A stretch of 64,000 bases of DNA from Quercus robur. Taxonomy: Eukaryota > Streptophyta > Magnoliopsida > Fagales > Fagaceae. The notes under the pieces were generated by a model. The model was not told the DNA's origin, searched no databases, and saw only the letters and a program-made list of their open reading frames with translations. Shown one piece after another: positions 24,990-36,072 of the stretch. How positions within the stretch are numbered: position 1 is the stretch's first letter; every line of letters starts with the position of its first letter. The position numbers and the translations under genes are program-made. The stretch covers positions 53,356,343-53,420,342 of the forward strand of contig NC_065538.1 in the NCBI RefSeq assembly GCF_932294415.1, read 5' to 3'.

Positions 24990-25938
24990 TAAATTACTTT
25001 ATTACCTCATTTTTTAGACCAACTTCTTTTTTTAATCTCCCTCTGTTTTTGCTTTTTACAATTGATCACATGGTTCTAAAGAGTTTGGATTTTTTTTATT
25101 ATTATTAAATTTCCCCATTTTTTCAACTTTGTTTGGGTTCTATATTCTTTTGTATGAATGCCAAGATTGAAGAACTGATTGATCTAAGCAGTAATTAATA
25201 ATAAAAATATACTTGGTACATATGATAGCTATGTCAAAAACAAACAAACCCCATTTCCAAAAATCAAGAACCCATTAATCTCAATAGTAACAAAAACCAA
25301 AACTTAGAAAATAATTATAATACCTATGACAAAAACAATCAAATCCCATTTCCAGAAACCAATATTTTGATCAAAGAATCATAGATCAACCATTTCAACC
25401 AGCTAACATATAAATGAGAGATCCAAATCCACATCTCAGTCTTTCTAATTAATATATACATATAAAAGGCAAAAAAAAAAAAAAAAAAAAAAACCATCAT
25501 AGCAAAGTCTAATACATACCAAAAGCAAAGCCTCTTTGGAACATAGGGATCCTAATGTATGAGGCAGCCCTTGAAGCTATGTTTGAATGAATAATAAATT
25601 GGTAGAAACCAAAAGATAATATAAAAATATAAAAATATTTTAACATAGCCTTTTCATTTTATTTATAATTGAGAGTTTGACATACTTGAAGAAACAATCC
25701 AGCTTTTGAACTTGCAATTTAATAGATAGTTCGTACTCAATTTGTAAAAAATATGAACAACCTACACAACCAAAAGATAATATAAAAAATATTATAGTAA
25801 GTTCACACAAGTAACATGAAGAGCATTTTTCTAAAACTATTTGGAGATTCTTGCCTTTATGCAGTTCCATTAATAATGAAAACATCATAGGGTAAGACCC
25901 AACCCAAATACTTAATCCAACCTCGTTTTTTAGACCAA

Positions 25939-25969
<31 letters not shown>

Positions 25970-26530
25970 ATCTCCCTCTATTTTTACTCTTTCACTGTGT
26001 TAAAAGCTTCCATTGCCTATTTTAGCACTGTCCTGAATTCTCACCTACATGCTATATATGCCTTCTTTTTTGTTTTTCTTTTTTGATTTTTTATTTTTTA
26101 CAGTTCATAATTTATGAACCCAACAAAGACAACTGAAGGACCCTTATTCCCCTTAACTTTTATTCTCTCCTAAGCTATCCATTTCATTGATCAATGACAT
26201 ATATTCAACCTCATAGAAATTCAAGCTCTGATTGGTGTCTTTGAAACAATTCCAGTAGTAGCAACATCTCTTCATCGAATGTTTTGGCTTAATTATCATT
26301 TTTCAGTCAAATTATAGAAAGCACTTTGATTACACCCACCTAAAAATCAATTTCTAACTAATATTTAGAGATACTTGACTATATATACCAGCTTTTGAAC
26401 TTGCAATTTAATAGATAATCCATATTAAATTGGTAGCAAATATGAACAACCTATACAACCAAAAGATAATATAAAAAAATCTTAGCATAGCATGTTCATT
26501 TTATTTATGATTGAGAGTTGGACACATTTG
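24990..26530. repeat. Dispersed internal duplications inside the Helitron
   Basis: The block agaccaacttcttttttt (about 25016) recurs as agaccaacctcttttttt (about 25933), followed each time by tctccctct. The block with gaagaaacaatccagct and aaccaaaagataatataaaa appears near 25608, 25690-25790 and 26390-26550. These are diverged direct repeats with no coding content. Confidence 0.7.
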
Positions 26531-26662
26531 AAGAAACAATCCAGCTCTATTTACAATGGGATTTCCCAGCAAAGCAGCTCATTCAACAATGTCCTATTTC
26601 TTTTGGTTACATAAATTGTTCAGGCAACAATGGAATTTCCCAAAAGGCATATGATACATGGT

Positions 26663-26976
26663 GTGTGTTTGGTTTCCACTTAAAGCTGCGTTGCGTTTGG
26701 GTTGCTGCGTTTTGCTCTTTTTTTTTTTTTTTTTTTTTTTTACGCGTTTTGAGTATTGCGGTTACTGTTCAATGAACAGTAACCGCAAAAGTTGACTTTC
26801 TGCCGTGAACAGTGCACATATGCACTGTTCACGGACCCACAAATTTCATTTTTTATCAATTTTTTCATTAAAAATGGGTCCCACAGTACTATTAACATAT
26901 TTAAAAATTATTTTGCTACAGTGTTTTCAGTTTTCAGTTTTCAGTTTCAGCAAAATAAGTTTTATCCAAACACACC
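26663..26976. mobile_element. MITE with two long perfect hairpins
   Basis: The ends are gtgtgtttgg (26663) and ccaaacacac (to 26975), an inverted repeat of 10 bp, typical of hAT-type MITEs. Possible target bases catggt lie on both sides. Inside are two hairpins: 26758-26786 (14-bp arms gcggttactgttca, one-base loop) and 26803-26834 (14-bp arms ccgtgaacagtgca, four-base loop). A T-run (26718-26741) is also inside. No coding capacity. Confidence 0.7.
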
Positions 26977-27667
26977 CATGGTTGATGCACTTCGGTTATT
27001 TATTGTGAGCTACAAAAGAGAATTTGTAAAATCACATCCCAAAAGGCATATGCAATACTATGGAAGGACTCTAATGTTGCTCCTACATCATAGCTTATGG
27101 CAAGATACACTGGTTTGAATGAAAGTTTACAGGTATAAATGCAGTATTGGGAAATTTTCTTCAGACAATCTTGAAAATTTTGAGCAATTGTGCTATGTAT
27201 TTCATTTAACTTTACATCAATTTGGGGTAATCTTATAGATCTACTAACTATCTCAAATTTGATGGCCTATGATATTATTTTGTTGAGTTTCACATATATG
27301 GAAAATGATGCAAACGTTTTGACTCCAGATATTTATAGCCATTTAAGCATATATTTTTGTGAATACATCTCTAAAGTGGACTCAGTTAAAGTCAAGTTTA
27401 AGGTAAGTACTCGATTTCCTTCAAAGGCAATATACTAATATAGGGAAAGTAACCTATCATAGAAACCACACTCTCACAGTTCTCCAAAATCCAAATATGA
27501 TCAGAAACTTGATGTATTAAACCATGCTTTGTAACAAAACCTGTATTTAGAAAGTTGTTCAATGCATATAATAAAAAAAACATCCAATAGGAAAAAAAGA
27601 AACCTGAACATTTCAAGCAAAGAGTAACATGGCAATCAGTACATATTTCATCAAAATACATGCTTAA

Positions 27668-27795
27668 ATATAGCTCAATTGACACTTCTTTCTCCTATAA
27701 TAATTAGTTGAAATGTGAGGTCAAGAGTTTTAAACCTGCTAGGTACGTCTGTAACTTACCAATAAAACAAAATGGACTAGGTGAAATGTATTGGT
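27668..27795 (+). mobile_element. SINE-like sequence
   Basis: Again tagctcaattgacacttctt (27672 on), followed 50 bases later by ggtcaagagttttaaacc, which resembles a decayed B box. It resembles the piece at 22556, so both may belong to one tRNA-derived family. Confidence 0.35.
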
Positions 27796-28849
27796 TGTAA
27801 ATTGTAATATGTGATTCCCGTATTTATTGGGATGCCTTGTGAGGATATTTTGTGTTCTTAATGTTTCTTAGATTTGTTTCAATGAATTACCTGCCTGAAA
27901 AAGAAAAATGAATAAGTAAAAAAATATGCAGATAGTAGAAGTGTTTAGGATGGGGCCATGAAGGTATCAATTCTGCATATAGTAGGATCACTACATATTA
28001 AGAGGCATATTTTCTACTTACCAGATTCTATAGTCATATTGATTGTCCATGGTTTAAAGTTGTCCTCTTGGTGGAGGAGATTTAATCCAAGACATTGGAA
28101 TACCTTTCAGAAGATCCAGCAATTAACAATTATGCAAATCCCTAATTTCTATGGAGTTGCTTATATGAGAATTCTTTGTATTTTTTGCATTACAAATATG
28201 AAATTTGCTCCCACACCTACACAATAACATGTTCCATATGACTATGGCTTTGCAATTACATAACCTATACATCAGGCTGAACAATAACATCCATATTAGA
28301 TTAAGTTCCTTAGCTGGAAAGCAAAATATATTTCCCACTCACATAGATATTTTGTAACATATTGTAAATTTGAAGAATCTTATATTTTTTTTCTTTATTG
28401 AAATTTCAACATAGATAGAAAAAGAAAAATATATGAGCAGATGGTGGCCAAAAAATAAAAAGAAGAGCTAAGAGGATTTCAGAAATATCTTCAGTAACAT
28501 CATAGCCTATGATTCATAGGAAAGAGAAATAGGATTCAGATTCTTTTCTTTTAAATTAATTATTATAGTGGAGTACAAAAGGACGAATTTGAAGGGTTCA
28601 AACAGTCAGTTGTTTAAGGTGGCACATAAATATTGGAGAACCATCCAAATTAGTGGAAAAAATTCACAAGGGATCTCATAAAAAAGAAAACACAAACTCT
28701 TTACTAATTTAATGGCCACCATTTCATACAGCCATGAGCTATACAATTAAAGCACACAGCATCCCTCGTGTCTTTCATTAAGAGAACATTCTCTTCGATA
28801 TTCCTTCCCATGACAAGTGTGGTTTGGTGCTGACCAATCAATATACTTA

Positions 28850-29080
28850 AGCCAAGGCTTAAATCCTATTGGCCCAGACTGTAGTAATGCATTTATAGAT
28901 TATGTTACAACATAGATAGGTCTACAATCACCCATTTTAGATGGCTTGGGAACCTTAGTAATTCATGAGAAGATGGTGGCGTTTACCTCCTTAATAATTA
29001 GTACCTGACCTGAAAAACAATTGAATGGCACTTGTAACATCTTGCACAATACTCTACGCCTATTTAAAAAGGGGACTGAG
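28850..29080 (-). mobile_element. Decayed LINE reverse-transcriptase segment
   Basis: The minus strand reads INATIFS, ITKVPKPSKMGDCRPI and YKCITTVWANRI in nearby frames. These fit the fingers part of a plant LINE reverse transcriptase (family pattern NAT..LIPK.P.P..M.D.RPISC.N..YK.I.K.LANR). Stops and frame changes are many. It resembles LINE-D more than LINE-A. The segment lies inside the Helitron. Confidence 0.55.
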
Positions 29081-30490
29081 AAACCATATGGAGTTATACC
29101 AGACGGTTTTATCTCCATCCATGCAAATGTCAAACCTTTTAAAAGGTCTAACTCACAAGGAAAATGTAAAAACAGGTCTAGTCCAATTCACACATGGCCA
29201 AAATCAAGTTAGAATCCTAAAGACTCTTCGCCTCAAATTGGATTATTTGAATCCTGGGGTAAGTTTTCTCTTTAAATAATAGAATCAATAGAAAGAAAGA
29301 ATTTATAAAATTTTAAACCTTTTTTTACATCGATAGTTGGGGTTGGGGCATTTGAATTCTAAAATTAAAATTTTCTCCTTGACCCCAATTAAATTTGTAA
29401 TCAATTTCTTAATCCAATTTATTTATTTTGGGTATCACAAGATAAGGCATTGTTTGATAGTTAACCTGGTGCATTGGTGTAAAATTCATTTTCAATGAAG
29501 TCCTCACTCTTTTCTTAAGCCACCGCTTGGTTAGTCAGAAACTTTTTCTGGAACCTTTTTAGTGAAGAAAAAGTAAGTACTTCACCATTCTTGAAATAAG
29601 ATGTCAAGGGAGTTCTATAATATATATTGAAAAGAAATCCTACAAAGTAAAGGTGGAGGAAGCGGGATTGGTCTTTATGATGAGGATTATTGAAAGAAGT
29701 GATGATTTTCTACGATCAGTTTGTTCTGGGAAAAGGTACAAGAGGGTTATTAGCATCTATGGAGGATTTAGCCAAAGCAGAACCATCACAGTTTTTCTTA
29801 AGGAAGATTGATGTGCAGTAAGATAGCAAGTGAGACATGAAATGGATCATATCTGAGATGCAATATTGTCAGGCTATGAAATTGCAGTACTGTCAGGCTA
29901 TGAAACAATCTTTCTTTCATGGGACAACTATCAAAGATGATTAGATGATGGTGATTTGAAACTCCAAATTTTGATTACCAAGTGTGAACAACTTTTGACA
30001 TGATACTTGTACTAAATGCCAAAAGTTTCAACAAAAATAATAAAACACAACAATTAAGATAATGTAATCCTCTCATCCAGGTTCATCTCACCATGTAGAA
30101 GAAAGTTGAGTTGAATTGACATTCATAATAGGGGGAACCATGTTTTACTTTGTTGGAGGAATCATTCAGAGTGTGGTAAAGAAAAAGAGAGAGACAGAGA
30201 AGAATCCAAAAAAATGTATTTCTGAAATTAGCATATGCAGGTTTCTACTCTATCTGTATTGAAGAATCCACAAAAAAAAGTATCTCAAGTACTGAAGAAT
30301 ATTAAAATAGATATATACAACATGATTCTTTTAGGGGTCACAACTCACACAAGGGAAAGCTACTAAAATATTGACATTCCAAGTCGCTTGGTATTATAAT
30401 ATGACTGCACATTCTCTCGCATGATTAAAAATCCTGGATGTGACTCAAGAGGTTTCAAAAAAACCCGCACCAATTGTTTGGCCAATTCTA

Positions 30491-30862
30491 GTAAAAGATG
30501 ACAGATTTAATATATATATAGATTCAATATAGCTAGAAAATCATAATGAACAAACCCAAAAGAAGCAGTGCTCCAATTAAATATCCCAGCAGTAACAAAT
30601 TCAACACCCTAGGCAGAAACAAACATAGAAAAAAAAAAAAAAAAACCATCAAGCAAAAGAATAGAGCACACTACGAAATAGTAAAAGGTGACAAATTTAA
30701 TATATAGATTCAATATAGCTAGAAAATCAAAATGGACATACCCAAAAGAAGCAGTGCTCCAATTAAATAACCCAGCATAAACAAATTCAACACCCTAGCC
30801 AGAAACAAACATAGAAAGGGAAAAAAAATCATCAAGCAAAAGAATAGAGCACAAAAGAAATT
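30491..30862. repeat. 190-bp tandem duplication
   Basis: The unit gtaaaagatgacagatttaa (30491) is repeated from 30681 as gtaaaaggtgacaaatttaa, with good identity through to agaatagagcaca. It lies near the 5' end of the Helitron. Confidence 0.85.
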
Positions 30863-31415
30863 GGGATGTAGGGATACCTCAATTGAACCACCCGCTTACG
30901 TCAGTATTTATATAGATGTGAGGAGAGGAAGGAAGGAAGGAAAGAAGAAAGAGAGGCTGACGTTAGAAGCCGAAACCGTAGAACAAGAATATGAAACTGT
31001 GAGTGAAACAGTGCAACAGAAGCTGAAACCGTGAGAATCAAAAGGTGGGGAAGGGGAAGGGACTAAGCCTGAAACAATGAATCAAAACGTGGGGGACAGG
31101 AATTTGAATTGCGTAAAAAAAGGAAAGGGAATAGTAATCATGAAAAAACATCAGGTTTGAGTCGTTTGACAAAGGGATGTAGTTGAAAAGGTTTTGGGTG
31201 TGGGCTTGGGCTCTAGAGTATAAAAATTGGACTTTAAAGCAAAGAATGGGCTGGAAATAATTTTAGTTTTATCAGTATTTTCAAATTGGTAAAATTTATT
31301 TTAAAATTAAATTAAAAATTCAAAAAAGATGATCGGAATGACATGACTATTGATGTGACTCAATGTGAGCATAGTAACATTAAATGCTACGCTTCAGCTT
31401 TTAGTAATATATAGA

Positions 31416-33126
31416 TATAAATGTAATTTCTTGTATTTGTGAAGTCAAGTTTGCTCAACCCCTCCACTTCCGATGTTTTTCCTAAATAATTGTAAAGGCT
31501 AGATAAAAGCCATGCGACCATCTCTCAATTTCTCATTCTCTTTATTATTTTTTTGCTTTTCCTTTTGATTGACATGAATACGCAAAAGTCATTCCCAGGG
31601 GAAAAAAAAAAAAAAAAAAGTCGCTCCTACAAACTTGATACTAACATTTCCTTAACTATAAATTGCATCCCACGATAATGACATTAACTAAGTATAAATA
31701 TTGCGTTATTGATAAGGTTCGGAAAAACCCATTGAAAAAAAGATGTAGAATTCATACAAATGTTCATATGCGGCAACATACTTGCCAAGATTAAAATAAA
31801 AGACAAGTGCAACATTGTCAAAAACCTAAGATTAAAATAAAAGACAAGGTGCAACATTGTCAATTACCTTTTGGTACAACCGCTAGCTTTTAGCACAATT
31901 TGTTGAATGCAAAATTAACCATTGCTACATCTCAAAACAAAAGTCTGATATGCTCTACTAGCTATAGGGGCCAAAATTGTGATGTATACAGTAAACCTAA
32001 ATTGTCTCAGCAAATATTTTCTGGTTCCCAAACAGCTCAATTGAAAAAAACCAATTGCTAGGAAATTCAAACCAGACATACCAGTTCAACAACACAAATA
32101 ATTGAACTGTAATATATGGAAGAGCATCAAAAACAGATCATTTTACTTCTGATGAATCACCTAAAATGAATAATTAAAAATGCATCTGCTTGTAGAAGAG
32201 TAAGATTATGTTTCTAGAGTCTTTCTCTTAAGATTGGAAGCTGAGGCAACATCTGACTGGGCCTGACCAAATACTGACCTGCATGATGTCCAAAGCCACA
32301 ACTATAATCAAGAGAGGCAAATCAATGATAGAACTAACCTCTCAGAAATGCAGAGCAATTATTATTTGTTTTTCCCAAAATAACTATTTGGCAAATTATT
32401 GATGTCCAAGGCAGAAGTAATTTGATTCATCTAGAGAACTATTTTTTTGACACCAAAGATCAAGAGTAGCAATCTACAGTGACTGTTTTCTCTTTTCTTT
32501 CTTTTTATTTTTGGCTAAGTTTGCACCAAAAACCCAACCACTGATTCATTTTAACTTACCTTCAGGTTGTAAAGCATTTCTTCCTGCAATGAAGTCATGG
32601 TATTTTTTCCATTCATGTTGTTGTCAACCTTAATCACTTTATCATGCAGTTCCACAGTGGCCTAACTAAATAATATACTAACAAATTCTCTTGTCCCCGT
32701 CTCAAACTCCTGAAAAAAGCTCAACGTAGAAATTCATCACAAACTGTAATAGGCTTCACCATCCAGCTACTGGCAACCCCCATATCCTATCTGGAGAGCA
32801 GAAAAGATTTCTCACTCCCTTGAACCCTCAAGTCTGATGATTCAAGACCATATCTCAGGCTTAATCAGAAAGATAGCCTTTTGCGATAGTATTAAGGATA
32901 TCCTCATAGCAAAAAATTCTTTTAGTTTCTTTGTGATTTTATACTTAGTCTAGTAAACTATCACTTGTCCGAAAAGTTTAGATTGTTAGGAAATGGTAAA
33001 TTTAATTACTTAACCATTATTCTAACAACTACCAATAGGTTTAGTTTGATTATAAGCGGTGACACTATTGTAAGCAGCATGTCATAAACATCATAATACA
33101 ACTTAAAAGATGATATATCTACTCAC
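31416..33126. other. Spacer with a possible exon remnant
   Basis: A 42-bp tandem duplication (aagattaaaataaaagacaa, about 31790-31870) is present. On the minus strand 32690-32560 reads TVELHDKVIKVDNNMNGKNT, then MTSLQEEMLYNLK before a GTAAGT donor. This looks like an exon end, but I do not recognise it. Nothing else supports a gene. Confidence 0.35.
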
Positions 33127-33222
33127 CCACAGGTTGAACATTTCTTGTGATCCTTACTGAACATGGACAAGCATACAGAACATATGTAGCCCATGTCTAT
33201 CATCTTTTTATGGCAAAAGCAC
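33127..33222 (-). pseudogene. TFB4: TFIIH subunit TFB4 (p34/GTF2H3), single-exon fragment
   Basis: Between an AG acceptor (cttgcag) and a GTGAGT donor the exon reads CFCHKKMIDMGYICSVCLSM, then FSKDHKKCSTCG. This is the C-terminal zinc-binding part of TFB4, with CxC, CxxC and CxxC pairs. TFB4 belongs to the TFIIH core, which acts in transcription initiation and nucleotide excision repair. No other TFB4 exon is found on either side, so this is an isolated, well-preserved exon, either captured or left by deletion. There is no internal stop. Confidence 0.8.
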
Positions 33223-34207
33223 CTGCAAGTTTCATAGTCTCAACAAGGTGCAAGGAATTCAAAAGGTGGGTGTGTGAGTGTGCATGTATGCTAAATTATT
33301 GCTAATACATATTACATATGGGGAAACAAATTAAGATTTTTACTGCTTCAAAGTGATTGCAAATGAGATTGAAGGCTTTGCTTTGATTAAGAAAACAGAC
33401 TATCCTGACTGATATTAGTAACCCAAGGGTTGTTTCATCACTTCCTATGGTCTTATGGAAGATGTCAACAAAACTACATATTGTGACATTCTAGTACGTT
33501 AGCTGTATCCACTATTATTAGACACCCAAACAAACTGTATATAGCCAACAGGCATCAGATTTCCCACCAAGATCCAAACACTAATCTGCAGAAAATACAA
33601 CCAAATCACTTATACTTATTACTCAAGACACAATCTTTAATAAAATATACCTGAAGATGAAGTGCAACTCCAGCACTTGTTATTCAAGACACAATCTTCA
33701 ATATAATATATATTTTGCTTCTAAGCAAAAAGAGACTGCCAAAATAGTCAAGAGTACTTTCTTTACCACATTAAAATTGAAAACTATAATTTATCACATT
33801 GTACTCAATATCTGGTAAAAAGGCCACAAACCTTCTCAAGTACCTCTAAAAAACACTAAAAATAGCCAAAACTCAAGATGGGTCTAAAAAGATACTCAAA
33901 AACATCAATTACTATGATATGACCTTTACACAAACCAAAAAATCTGTTCAATGCTTCAGATGAAGAGAGTGGGGATATGTCAGAAGCTCTTTAAACCAAG
34001 CAGCTGAAATCAAAACAGTTTGTGCACACAACACAAACGTACGCGATAACAAAAAATAAAAATTCAGCCTCACATTCATTAGAAAAATAAAAAACAATTT
34101 ACTAAATTGCTATATGAAAGATAAAAATTCAATCTCCCATTCATTAAAAAAAAAAAAAAATTCACTAAATCACTAACTCATAAACAGTATCCTATTCATT
34201 CTTTTAT

Positions 34208-34573
34208 ACTAATCTTTGAGTGGCCGAAAATATTCCAGTAGTGGAATGTTTCTAGCAATTTCAACAATTCTCGAACGTTGATCATTATTCTTTGAAAGCA
34301 CTAGACTTGCTGCCAACTTGTACCGTAAACGTTCCGATCAGCTCTCCTACAAATAATTAGGCATGTAATTAAGAAGTAGTTTAAACAAATTATGTGAAAA
34401 TTTGTATTTAATTCAAAGAAATTTATTACCAAAAGGGGTAAATGCCTGCTGGAATTATTTGTAAACATGCGTTTTATAACATACATCCCGCAATCATGGG
34501 TATTGAAATTTTGTTTCTCAAATAGGAGGAAATTCCATATCAACTTTCGAAATAAAGTAAACAAAAACAACAC
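34208..34573 (-). pseudogene. Possible Ulp1-type SUMO protease C-terminal fragment
   Basis: Exon 34573-34432 reads FNTHDCGMYVIKRMFTNNSS, then RHLPLL. This resembles the DCG catalytic-cysteine motif of Ulp1 (C48) peptidases. After a GTAATA donor and a TAG acceptor, exon 34346-34208 reads SERLRYKLAASLVLSKNNDQ, then RSRIVEIARN and a stop, like the helical tail of such domains. A stop codon lies two codons into the second exon. In plants Ulp1 domains occur in host SUMO proteases and in some Mutator-like transposons. I cannot tell which source this is, and the call rests on short motifs. Confidence 0.35.
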
Positions 34574-34649
34574 CCAAATCTCCTATCAAAATAATAAAAA
34601 TAAAAACCCAAATCAATTAATAGCATTAGGGATTACTAACAATGAATAA

Positions 34650-35095
34650 AACTAAAGACAAAAATCATGCGTTGATAGCCAAAGAAACTTTAACAATCTG
34701 TATAAAATCAACTTCGTCTGAGAGAAAGAGAAAGACAAACGTATTTCAAATATCGTCGCCGAGCAGAGAACGGCCGATACTGTTTCTTCTTTGGGTTTTG
34801 TTTAGCTGCCCTGGGTTCTAGTGGTTGATTAATAAGAGAAGAAGCTAATACAGAAGAAGCCGAATTCTAGGTTCTTTAGATAAACCAAATCGGAAGCATG
34901 ATAGGGAGAATTTTGTTTTTGAGAAAGAGAAGCGCATAGTGATTCTTTATTGCTTTTTTACTTATAAATGTAACTTGTTTAACCGGTAGTCAGTATTTAC
35001 TCCAAATTAAATGAATGGTCCGGATCAAATTTTTATTCATTTAATGGTTTAGGTTTAGGTGGGTAACATACCTAAAATTTTTATTCATTTAATAA
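34650..35095. other. Spacer with possible 5' UTR-like segment
   Basis: The stretch 34700-34930 is less AT-rich than its surroundings and holds gagaaagagaaagacaaac and ttcttctttgggttttg runs, like a plant 5' leader. No coding frame follows. It lies just upstream (minus sense) of the Ulp1-like piece. Confidence 0.3.
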
Positions 35096-35445
35096 TGACC
35101 TGAGATTGCATAATTTAGCATTATTGGTAACTCTAAATATCAAATTAAAAAAAATTAGAATAACCAAAAAAAAAAAAAATGCGGGCTTTTAAAAGTGTGT
35201 GCACATTAGAAAATTTTAACAAAACTTACACTTTTTATATATATTTATATATATATATATATATATATTATTGATTCCCTTATAGTTCATTTTTAATCAA
35301 CTTTTAGCATTAATTTAGAATTAGTTTGATTTCTAATTTCAAGTTCAGAATTGCTCGTATCTAACACTTGAATTAATGCAAGTTGGTTGTTCATTTACAC
35401 TCCAATTAGTTTTTATTTTAGCTACTTGTGTTTGAATAATTTATT
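35096..35445. repeat. 350-bp segment duplicated at 43.8 kb
   Basis: From attattggtaactctaaata (about 35123) through ctacttgtgtttgaata the sequence matches 43800-44100, including the (TA)n run in the middle. No coding content. Both copies lie near minus-strand gene fragments and may mark duplicated flanks. Confidence 0.85.
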
Positions 35446-35722
35446 TTGCGAAAGTTCTCTTAATTGAGACAGTACCATACCCACTCGAACTCAAAAAATT
35501 TTGAGAATTTTCCAAGTAATATATATTCAGATTCTACTGGTTTGATATAAAAGGTTGCTTATAAAGGGTAATAGAGACATAAATTTTGTCGGGGTGTAGT
35601 ACCATGATTGGAAAAAGAATACCTTGATCACTTAAAAAATTTCATTGGTGTAGTAAATAATGTAACTCAGAAAATTACATTTATTCCCCCTCAAAAAAAG
35701 AAATTATATTTATTACAATTTT

Positions 35723-35742
35723 TACCCCCCCCCCCCCCCAAA

Positions 35743-35789
<47 letters not shown>
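35723..35789. repeat. Poly(C)/poly(A)/(TA)n compound run
   Basis: About 15 C, 12 A and then some 18 TA units in direct succession. Confidence 0.9.
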
Positions 35790-35790
<1 letters not shown>

Positions 35791-36072
35791 CACAAGAAAA
35801 ATTGTAAAAAATAATCCCCACATATTCTCTCTCTAACCTAAGAAAACATTTATACAGAAATCATCATTACATTATATTAGTTGCATGCATCCCCACTTTA
35901 ATCTTTTCCCCCATGATTTATCATACCAAATCATATCCATGTGTATAGTTGAAGCTTCAGTAATAGCCACAGGGAGTCAGGGACATTGTTAAAGAATAAA
36001 CAATATATATGCTCAATGAGGAACTAATCGCAATGCTCATCACTCTAAACAGGAATAGATTCTGGACTGATT

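Larger units (their letters stand above)
23289..31415 (-). mobile_element. Probable non-autonomous Helitron, about 8.1 kb
   Basis: Read on the minus strand, the 5' end at 31415 is A|TCTATATATTACTAAAAGC, a common plant Helitron head. The 3' end at 23289 is ..CAACGCACGGGTCCGCGA then CTAG|T, with the GC-rich short-stem region expected just before CTAG. Both ends sit between A and T, as Helitrons require, with no target duplication. No Rep or helicase frame is visible inside, so it would be non-autonomous or a composite. Inside lie a MITE, a SINE-like piece, a decayed LINE segment and several internal duplications. It may also be two elements that contribute one end each. Confidence 0.5.

Noticed and set aside
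31590-31625. Fifth tail-only micro-insertion (A-run near 31602-31619)
   Set aside because: The flanking likeness (aaaagtc) is too short and inexact to count as a target duplication.
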